Below are positions 24,572 through 30,464 of a DNA stretch of 34,697 nt, piece by piece. The stretch lies in the NCBI GenBank assembly GCA_041563315.1, contig JBFFNE010000023.1, forward strand, positions 1 to 34,697, given 5' to 3'. Numbering within the stretch: position 1 is the stretch's first letter; every line of letters starts with the position of its first letter. The translations under genes were made by a program, and so were the position numbers. The notes below the pieces were generated by a model. It was not told where the DNA came from. It made no database searches and saw only the letters and a program-made list of their open reading frames with translations. Source of the stretch: JBFEYJ01 sp041563315 (GTDB taxonomy: Bacteria > Pseudomonadota > Gammaproteobacteria > Thiohalomonadales > Thiohalomonadaceae).

Positions 24572-26313
24572 TGTATCGTAGCACCCACCACATCGTTCGC
24601 CGCGAGCCGTTGGCGACCCCGGATGATTTTCCTGCCGACCTGCCACCACTGCTTGCGCGCCTCTACGCATGTCGGGGGATTACCTCTGTCGAGGAGCTGA
24701 ACTACTCGCTGGAGAGCTTGTTGCCGTTTCATCAGCTCAAGGGCATCGATGAGGCAGTAACCCTATTGACTGAGGCATTGACGCAGCAGTGGCGCATCCT
24801 GGTGGTGGGCGACTTCGATGCTGACGGTGCCACCAGCACCACCGTGGCGGTGAAGGCGCTGCGTCTGCTAGGCGCGGCAGAGGTCGATTTTTTGGTGCCT
24901 AACCGTTTTGAGTATGGCTATGGCCTGACACCCGAGATTGTTGCGGTTGCCGCCGGGCGTGAGCCGGATCTGATTGTCACTGTCGATAATGGCATCTCCA
25001 GTATTAATGGCGTGGTGGCCGCACAGCAGGCGGGGATCAAGGTATTGGTGACCGACCACCATCTGCCGGGCGAGGCATTGCCCCTCGCGGAGGCTATTGT
25101 TAATCCCAATCAGCCCGGTGACGCCTTCCGCTGCAAGAATCTAGCAGGGGTTGGGGTGATTTTTTACACCATGCTGGCACTGCGAAGTCACCTGCGTGAA
25201 CAAGGGTGGTTTGAGCGGCAGGGGATAAAAATTCCGAACCTGGCGACGCTGCTCGACCTAGTGGCATTGGGGACCGTTGCGGATGTAGTGCCGCTGGATC
25301 ATAACAACCGCATTCTTGTGGCTCAGGGGCTGGCACGCATACGCGCCGGTCACGCCTCACCCGGTATCCGAGCGCTGTGCGAAGCCTCAAGGCGTGATAC
25401 CTCGCGCCTGGTCTCCAGCGACCTCGGGTTTGGCCTTGGCCCGCGCCTCAATGCTGCAGGCCGCATGGAAGACATGACTATCGGTATCAACTGTCTGCTG
25501 AGTGAAAGCCTCGCTGAGGCGCGAGTGCTTGCGGTTCGTCTGGAAGAGCTTAACCATGAACGCCGCTCAGTGGAGGGAGATATGCGCGATGAAGCGCTGG
25601 CTGAGGTCGAGCGGCTCCATTTGGATGAGGATGCCACGCTTCCCTTCGGTTTCTGTCTCTATAACCCGTCATGGCACGAGGGGGTGATAGGTATCCTTGC
25701 CTCCCGCATCAAGGACAAGCTGCACCGTCCGGTGATTGTCTTTACCGATGCGGTCAACGGCGATATCAAAGGCTCGGCCCGTTCGGTCAAGGGGCTGCAC
25801 ATCCGCGATGCCCTCGATGCGGTCGCCGCGGCCCACCCGGAACTGTTAAAGAAGTTCGGCGGTCATGCCATGGCTGCAGGACTGACGATCCATGCCGATG
25901 CCCTGGAGCCATTCAAGCAGGCGTTTGATATCGAGGTCCGACGCCATCTGGGTGAAGAGGAGCTGCGGGGTACCCTAATGAGCGACGGTGAGCTGGCTGC
26001 GGAGGAGGTGACCATGGAACTGGCTGCCAGGCTGCGTAGTGAAACGCCGTGGGGGCAGGGCTTTGTCGAGCCGCTGTTCGATGGCTGGTTCGATGTGGCC
26101 GGTTCGCGCATCGTTGGAGAGCGTCACCTCAAGATGCAGCTGCGCTGGCCTGATTCGGGCCGGCTCGTCGATGCCATCGCTTTTAATGTGGATGAGCCGC
26201 TGCTGGAGCTTAGTCCGCAGCATGTGCAGATTGCCTATCGGCTCGATATCAACGAGTGGCGGGGAAACCAGAGTATGCAACTGCTGGTCGACACTATTGT
26301 GGCTGCAGAATAA
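24571..26313 (+). CDS. recJ: Single-stranded-DNA-specific exonuclease RecJ
   Basis: 5'-3' single-strand exonuclease used in RecF-pathway recombination, base excision and mismatch repair. The protein is 580 residues (E. coli 577). The ATG at 24571 overlaps the previous stop and follows a GGAGGGGGGAG SD. DHH phosphoesterase motifs: VVGDFDADGATS (D81, D83, D85), VDNGISS, TDHHLPGE (D162-H164), VALGTVADVVPL and GFGLGPRLNAAGRM. The DHHA1 domain has GHAMAAGLTI. The C-terminal OB-like region ends RGNQSMQLLVDTIV. Its position between hom and thrC separates the threonine genes. Confidence 0.97.
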   Translation: MYRSTHHIVRREPLATPDDFPADLPPLLARLYACRGITSVEELNYSLESLLPFHQLKGIDEAVTLLTEALTQQWRILVVGDFDADGATSTTVAVKALRLLGAAEVDFLVPNRFEYGYGLTPEIVAVAAGREPDLIVTVDNGISSINGVVAAQQAGIKVLVTDHHLPGEALPLAEAIVNPNQPGDAFRCKNLAGVGVIFYTMLALRSHLREQGWFERQGIKIPNLATLLDLVALGTVADVVPLDHNNRILVAQGLARIRAGHASPGIRALCEASRRDTSRLVSSDLGFGLGPRLNAAGRMEDMTIGINCLLSESLAEARVLAVRLEELNHERRSVEGDMRDEALAEVERLHLDEDATLPFGFCLYNPSWHEGVIGILASRIKDKLHRPVIVFTDAVNGDIKGSARSVKGLHIRDALDAVAAAHPELLKKFGGHAMAAGLTIHADALEPFKQAFDIEVRRHLGEEELRGTLMSDGELAAEEVTMELAARLRSETPWGQGFVEPLFDGWFDVAGSRIVGERHLKMQLRWPDSGRLVDAIAFNVDEPLLELSPQHVQIAYRLDINEWRGNQSMQLLVDTIVAAE

Positions 26314-26427
26314 AAGAGTTCTGCCAAGACCTTAGATGCCACGGGTTTCCCCGACGTTTATGACCCCCTCGTATGCAGGAAAGCAGATGAATGGTGGGAG
26401 CACGGTTTCGGGCATTTTGCTCGCAAA

Positions 26428-26639
26428 TCAAGGGAGCATCGTGTTGATCGCCAGGCTTACCAACGCTGGGATGGCTTTTTTGGCATGCAGGGTGTCCTGG
26501 CGAGAGTCAATTTATTCAAGCGTAAGGAACCCGTCAAGGGAGCATCGTGAAGATCGCCAGGCTTACCAACGCTGGGATGGCTTTTTTGGCATGCAGAATG
26601 TCCTGGCGAGAGTCAATTTATTCAAGCGTAAGGAACCCG
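26428..26639. repeat. 106-bp tandem direct duplication
   Basis: Unit 1 (26428-26533) and unit 2 (26534-26639) both begin TCAAGGGAGCATCGTG and end AAGCGTAAGGAACCCG. By eye they differ at only four bases: GTGTTGATC versus GTGAAGATC, and CAGGGTGTC versus CAGAATGTC. The period of 106 is not a multiple of three. Confidence 0.95.
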
Positions 26640-26653
26640 GCCGGCGAATTCGT

Positions 26654-26659
26654 TATAAT
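26654..26659 (+). promoter_or_regulatory. Candidate -10 box for thrC
   Basis: A perfect TATAAT lies 43 bases before the thrC GTG start, just after the second duplicate unit and inside the tail of the broken ORF. No good -35 hexamer sits 16-18 bases upstream (AGGAAC region), so this is only a half-site call. Confidence 0.35.
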
Positions 26660-26702
26660 GCCGGGTAATTCACCAACGTCATATCAACGATCAGGTAGCA
26701 AC

Positions 26703-28172
26703 GTGAACTTTATCGAAACCCGCGGCAACGACGGCCAACACCCTTTACAGGTCACTTTTTCAGAGGCGATCCTCAATCCCTTGTCCTCCTATGGCGGCAT
26801 TTACTCTCCGGAGTCACTGCCAGAACTGGGGACCTCCTTCCTGGCTGACCATCTGGATGCTGACTACAAAACACTGGCTCGGAATATTCTTGCTGTTTTT
26901 GCCATCGACATTGAGCCGGCGGTGATCGAGCAAGCTCTGGCGCTGTATGATAATTTCGACGACCCGGCGAACCCGGTGCCAGTGGTCAAGGTTAATGATG
27001 ACCTCTACGTTAGCGAGCTTTGGCACGGTCCGACCCGCGCCTTCAAGGATATGGCACTGCAACCTTTCGGCGTCGTGCTTTCGTCACTGGCACAGAAGCG
27101 CGGTGAGAACTACCTGATCCTGGCGGCCACCTCTGGTGATACTGGCCCGGCAGCGCTGGAGACCTTTAAGGACCGTGCCAACGTACAGGTAGCCTGCATG
27201 TACCCGGACGGCGGGACCTCCGATGTGCAGCGTCTGCAGATGGTGACCGAGGATGCCGCCAACCTGAAGGTGATCGGCATCAAGGGTGACTTTGATGATG
27301 CCCAGGGAGCGCTCAAGCGGCTGCTCGGTTCGGAGACCTTCAAGGAGAAACTGAAGCAGAAGCAGATCCATCTCTCTGCGGCTAACTCAGTCAACTTCGG
27401 TCGCATCATCTTTCAGACTATCTACCATGTGCACTCCTACCTGGAGCTGGTCCGCCAGAAGGCGATCACCCTGGGGGAGAAGGTCTACCTGGATGTGCCC
27501 AGTGGCAACTTTGGAAATGCCCTTGGCGGTTACTATGCAATGAAGATGGGCCTACCGGTAGCGAAGATCCTGATCGCCTCGAACAACAACAACGTCCTGA
27601 CCCGGTTGATCAAAACAGGTCACTACGACCTGCGTGACCGTGCGGTGATCCCAACTACCTCGCCGGCGATGGATATCCTCAAGTCATCCAACATTGAGCG
27701 GGTGCTGTTCGACCTGTTCGGCGCCGAGCGTACCAAAGCGCTGATGCTCCAGCTCGATACCGAAAAACACTATGAGCTTACTGCTGATGAGTTGGCGCAG
27801 CTGCAAAGGATCTTTACAGCCGATTTTTGTGATGATGATGAGGGCAAGCACTATATCAAGGAGACCTTTGCCAAGGGCTATTTGATGGACCCGCACACGG
27901 CCACCTGTTTCAAGGCCTATGAGACCTGTCGCACTGAATCGCTGAAAACCATCGCCTACTCTACCGCTGAATGGACCAAGTTTTCTCCGGTGATAGCCAA
28001 CGCCCTCACCGGCGAAGTGGACACACAGGATATTGATGCACTTGAGTCTATCGCTAAAGCGGCCAATATTCAGATCCCTGCGGTGATCAGTGACCTCTTC
28101 AATAAGCCGATGGCCCAGGGCACTATTATCGATAAAGCGGATATCGAGCAGGAGATCCTGGATTTTTTATAG
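26703..28172 (+). CDS. thrC: Threonine synthase
   Basis: PLP enzyme converting O-phosphohomoserine to threonine, the last step of the pathway begun by hom. The protein is 489 residues, the longer ThrC class. Motifs are NFIETRGNDGQHPLQVTFSEAIL, PLSSYGGIYSPESLP, SELWHGPTRAFKDMALQ with PLP lysine K115, LAATSGDTGPAALE, MYPDGGTSDVQRLQM, VNFGRIIFQTIYH and VPSGNFGNALGGYYAMKMG. I chose GTG at 26703 because family proteins start at (M)NFIETRG and CAGGTAG lies just upstream; the frame is open to 26547 but that part is the duplicated segment. It is followed by a clear terminator. Confidence 0.96.
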   Translation: MNFIETRGNDGQHPLQVTFSEAILNPLSSYGGIYSPESLPELGTSFLADHLDADYKTLARNILAVFAIDIEPAVIEQALALYDNFDDPANPVPVVKVNDDLYVSELWHGPTRAFKDMALQPFGVVLSSLAQKRGENYLILAATSGDTGPAALETFKDRANVQVACMYPDGGTSDVQRLQMVTEDAANLKVIGIKGDFDDAQGALKRLLGSETFKEKLKQKQIHLSAANSVNFGRIIFQTIYHVHSYLELVRQKAITLGEKVYLDVPSGNFGNALGGYYAMKMGLPVAKILIASNNNNVLTRLIKTGHYDLRDRAVIPTTSPAMDILKSSNIERVLFDLFGAERTKALMLQLDTEKHYELTADELAQLQRIFTADFCDDDEGKHYIKETFAKGYLMDPHTATCFKAYETCRTESLKTIAYSTAEWTKFSPVIANALTGEVDTQDIDALESIAKAANIQIPAVISDLFNKPMAQGTIIDKADIEQEILDFL

Positions 28173-28192
28173 GGAGTCTCAGTCGTCCGTTG

Positions 28193-28224
28193 AAAAAGGT
28201 CGTTCAAATGAACGGCCTTTTTTT
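28193..28224 (+). terminator. Intrinsic terminator after thrC
   Basis: A 13-bp stem AAAAAGGTCGTTC (28193-28205) / GAACGGCCTTTTT (28210-28222) with one G-U pair has a 4-base loop and a run of seven T. It is 20 bases after the thrC stop. Confidence 0.9.
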
Positions 28225-28324
28225 GCAGGGAGCATCTGAACGGCAGTTTTTGTTCCTCTCGGCTTTGCTGCAGGCTTGGTGGGTGCGGAGAATCGAGGTG
28301 CTCTCGCCAAGCGCCAATTATGAA

Positions 28325-28548
28325 GAAAAACCGGGTCAGAGAGCAATTGTTTCTAATATAGTTGGAAGCTAATATACCAATTTATTTCAGTGCGTTACTC
28401 ACACGGAGGTGACCAATGCCGCGCAAACCCCGCTTTAATCTGCTGGGCGTTCCCCAGCATGTCATTCAACGTGGCAATAACCGAGAGCCGTGCTTCTATG
28501 CAGAAGAGAATTATCGGGTATGAAAATTGCTCTCTGGCCCGGTTTTTC
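28325..28548. mobile_element. RAYT-type element scar with 26-bp terminal inverted repeats
   Basis: The left arm 28325-28350 (core AAAAACCGGGTCAGAGAGCA) and right arm 28523-28548 are reverse complements with 2 mismatches in 26. Between them is an SD, an ATG and 35 codons of a Y1/REP-associated transposase whose frame stops at the right arm. The whole is 224 bp and looks like an internal-deletion derivative of a REP-associated tyrosine transposase unit. Confidence 0.75.
28416..28523 (+). pseudogene. REP-associated tyrosine (Y1) transposase, N-terminal remnant
   Basis: The 35-codon reading frame begins MPRKPRFNLLGVPQHVIQRG and continues NNREPCFYAEENYRV before TGA. This is the typical N-terminus of Y1_Tnp/RAYT proteins (GVPQHVIQRGNNREPCF), which are normally about 150-320 residues. 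The HUH-like and catalytic tyrosine parts are missing. A strong SD (CGGAGGTG) precedes the ATG. The frame ends at the first base of the right inverted repeat. Confidence 0.85.
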
Positions 28549-28959
28549 ATGCGTTAGATGTCTCTTATGCGGAACTCGGGAGCTCTCATTGTCTGGGATT
28601 CTGGGGACAGTATACCTATCTCCACTAAGTAGACCTGCCCGGCACCCACCGGGCGCAGGGCTTTTTCGTTATCACTCCGCTGCCGGCGTTAGCACTTCAT
28701 CTGCACCCGCAGGGGGGATGTCAAAGCCCATTGCGGATTAACTACGGGACAGGAGAGATGCCGAGTTGTGCAAGTCTTATTTTTCTCTCCCAGATGGATT
28801 AGGTACGGCGGAACTTGAGTGGGCAAGTAGGGTATTAGGTGTCAGGCTTTGACGGGCTGCACCCTCTCAAAATAGTTTTTATGCTTCCCACCGATAGGGA
28901 GAGAGGGTTATTGATGCCCCCTGATTGTGCGGTCTGATGCTTTATGAGGCGTAACCGCG
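28549..28959. other. Gene-free stretch between transposase scar and carA promoter
   Basis: No gene is supported. Bases 28598-28623 read ATTCTGGGGACAGTATACCT..., a sequence of the type I have seen around Y1 transposases, so it may be another scar. On the minus strand 28672-28731 could encode a 19-residue fragment (MGFDIPPAGADEVLTPAAE), possibly the end of a lost gene. ACCCTCTC near 28870 and GAGAGGGT near 28905 are inverted. Upstream neighbours usual for carA in other gammaproteobacteria (dnaK, dnaJ, dapB) are absent. Confidence 0.5.
28634..28666 (+). terminator. Orphan intrinsic terminator-like hairpin
   Basis: CCTGCCCGG (28634-28642) pairs with CCGGGCGCAGG (28649-28659) with a two-base bulge, followed by GCTTTTTC. 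No intact gene precedes it on the plus strand, so it may be a relic of a lost gene or a backup terminator. Confidence 0.55.
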
Positions 28960-28989
28960 TAGACAGAGAGGGTAGGCTTCTATTACAAT
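28960..28989 (+). promoter_or_regulatory. Candidate carA promoter
   Basis: TAGACA (28960-28965, 5 of 6 to the -35 consensus), an 18-bp spacer and TACAAT (28984-28989, 5 of 6 to the -10 consensus). Transcription from here would give a leader of about 105 bases before the carA TTG. Confidence 0.5.
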
Positions 28990-29016
28990 TCCACGTATTC
29001 TGGCACGCGGCGCGTT

Positions 29017-29085
29017 ATGCGTCATCCTTTCGGTTTTCTTAAGCGGGAGGGGGCTTTCAAGGTCCCTCCCGCTTTGCACATCTGA
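29017..29085 (+). promoter_or_regulatory. Putative carA leader: 22-codon ORF overlapping a perfect hairpin
   Basis: An ATG at 29017 opens a 22-codon frame (MRHPFGFLKREG..., ending PALHI) that stops at 29083-29085, six bases before the carA SD. Inside it lies a perfect 11-bp stem AAGCGGGAGGG (29041-29051) / CCCTCCCGCTT (29064-29074) with a 12-base loop. Only three T follow the stem, so it is not a classical terminator. The arrangement would suit attenuation or translational control of carA, but the leader ORF has no clear SD. Confidence 0.4.
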
Positions 29086-29100
29086 TACGTGGAGGCTACC

Positions 29101-30249
29101 TTGCGGCAACCGGCCCTGCTGGCCCTGGAAGATGGCACCCTTTTCTGGGGTGAGTCCATCGGTATTGAGGGGCAGACCGTTGGTGAGGTGGTGTTTAATA
29201 CATCGATCACCGGCTATCAGGAAATCCTGACCGATCCGTCCTACGCGCGGCAGATCGTTACTCTGACCTATCCACACATCGGCAATGTCGGTACCAACTG
29301 CGACGACGAAGAGGCCTCCGGCGTCTTTGCCAGCGGTCTGGTGATTCGTGACTTGCCGCTGCTGGCCAGTAATTGGCGCAGCGAGATGCCGCTCGATGAA
29401 TACTTGCGGAAGAACAAGGTGGTGGGGATTGCGGATATCGATACCCGCAAGCTCACCCGCATTCTGCGCGAGAAGGGTGCGCAGAACGGCTGCATTGTCG
29501 CTGGCGATAATATCGACGCAGAGGCGGCCCTGGCCGCCGCCCGTGCCTTTCCCGGCCTGAACGGTATGGATTTGGCCAAGGAGGTCTCGACCAAGCAGCC
29601 CTACGAATGGGCGCAGGGGACCTGGACGCTTGAGGGCGGATTGCCCGGCCACCCCGATGGCCCCATTGAGGAGGCACTCCCGCACCATGTAGTCGCCTTC
29701 GATTACGGGGTTAAGCGCAACATTTTGCGCATGCTGGTCGACCGTGGTTGCCGCCTGACGGTGGTTCCGGCCCAGACTCCGGCCGCAGAGGTGCTTAAGC
29801 TCAAGCCGGATGGGATCTTCCTGGCCAACGGCCCCGGCGATCCTGCGCCCTGCGACTACGCCATCGAGACGATCAAAACGCTGACTGATACAGGCCTACC
29901 GATGTTCGGTATCTGCCTGGGGCACCAATTGCTGTCGCTGGCCAGTGGTGCCCGCACAGTGAAGATGAAATTTGGCCACCATGGCGGCAATCATCCGGTG
30001 CAGGACCTGGACAGCAGAGTGGTGATGATCACCGCGCAGAATCATGGTTTTGCTGTGGACGAAGAGACCTTGCCTGCCAACTTGCGGGCGACCCATCGCT
30101 CACTGTTTGATGGTTCCCTGCAGGGGGTACATCGTACCGACTGCCCGGCCTTCAGTTTTCAGGGTCACCCGGAGGCCAGCCCCGGCCCCCATGACGTTGC
30201 GCCGTTGTTTGATCACTTCATTGAATTGATCGAAGACAGCAAGAAATAA
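29101..30249 (+). CDS. carA: Carbamoyl-phosphate synthase small (glutaminase) subunit
   Basis: Releases ammonia from glutamine and channels it to CarB to make carbamoyl phosphate for pyrimidines and arginine. I chose TTG at 29101, giving 382 residues, the same as E. coli. GGAGG lies 5 bases upstream, and the alternative GTG at 29089 would place that SD inside the gene. Motifs are PALLALEDGTLFWGESIG, TGYQEILTDPSYARQIVTLTYPHIGNVG, DIDTRKLTRILREKGAQNG, FDYGVKRNILR and NGPGDPA. The class I amidotransferase core is GICLGHQ (nucleophile C272) and QGHPEASPGPHD. carB is 215 bases downstream. Confidence 0.96.
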   Translation: MRQPALLALEDGTLFWGESIGIEGQTVGEVVFNTSITGYQEILTDPSYARQIVTLTYPHIGNVGTNCDDEEASGVFASGLVIRDLPLLASNWRSEMPLDEYLRKNKVVGIADIDTRKLTRILREKGAQNGCIVAGDNIDAEAALAAARAFPGLNGMDLAKEVSTKQPYEWAQGTWTLEGGLPGHPDGPIEEALPHHVVAFDYGVKRNILRMLVDRGCRLTVVPAQTPAAEVLKLKPDGIFLANGPGDPAPCDYAIETIKTLTDTGLPMFGICLGHQLLSLASGARTVKMKFGHHGGNHPVQDLDSRVVMITAQNHGFAVDEETLPANLRATHRSLFDGSLQGVHRTDCPAFSFQGHPEASPGPHDVAPLFDHFIELIEDSKK

Positions 30250-30464
30250 GCGCGGGGTAGAGCCCGAATGTTGCACAAGTTACGCACGCCCTCGCTTGTT
30301 TTTTGCATACACAAGGAATTTTCTTTAGTCGGCCGGAATCCCCGATACGCCGCTCCTTCAGAAAATCCCTTGTGCGCACAAAATCCTGTGCGATCATCGT
30401 ACGAACTTATACAACATCCGGGCTGATCGCCCCGTTTGTTTAATCCGGAGTGGCTTAAAGAGCA
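30250..30464. other. carA-carB intergenic region with a long-stem hairpin
   Basis: CACAAGGAATTTTCT (30310-30324) and AGAAAATCCCTTGTG (30360-30374) are 15-bp inverted repeats with one mismatch, around a 35-base loop. The right arm is then echoed directly: AAAATCCCTTGTGCG (30362-30376) and AAAATCCTGTGCG (from 30381). There is no T-tract. A 52-codon ATG frame at 30268-30426 has no SD or recognisable family. The 215-bp spacing is much wider than other pairs in this operon. Confidence 0.6.

Larger units (their letters stand above)
26314..26668 (+). pseudogene. Small ORF broken by a 106-bp tandem duplication (unrecognised, possibly RMF-like)
   Basis: After the recJ stop the same frame is open to TGA at 26548-26550 and reads ...VYDPLVCRKADEWWEHGF, then SREHRVDRQAYQRWDGFF, GMQGVLARVNLFKRKEP. 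In the second duplicate unit the same peptide recurs in another frame (SREHREDRQAYQRWDGFF, GMQNVLARVNLFKRKEP) and continues GRRIRYNAG to a stop at 26666-26668. Removing one 106-bp unit would join the first part to this tail in one frame, so the duplication appears to have broken a small gene. No ATG, GTG or TTG start exists in the coding frame, so the 5' end is also lost or unusual. The Y..L....R..(D)EWW..GF pattern faintly recalls ribosome modulation factor; this is weak inference. Confidence 0.5.

Noticed and set aside
26336..26668. 110-codon ATG frame downstream of recJ
   Set aside because: It reads unit 1 of the duplication out of frame and unit 2 in the coding frame, so it is a chimera created by the duplication, not the original gene.
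29089..29100. GTG start for carA
   Set aside because: The GGAGG ribosome-binding site would lie inside the coding sequence; TTG at 29101 has proper SD spacing and gives the family length.
30268..30426. 52-codon ATG frame between carA and carB
   Set aside because: No SD, no recognisable motif, and it runs through the hairpin arms; coding is not supported.
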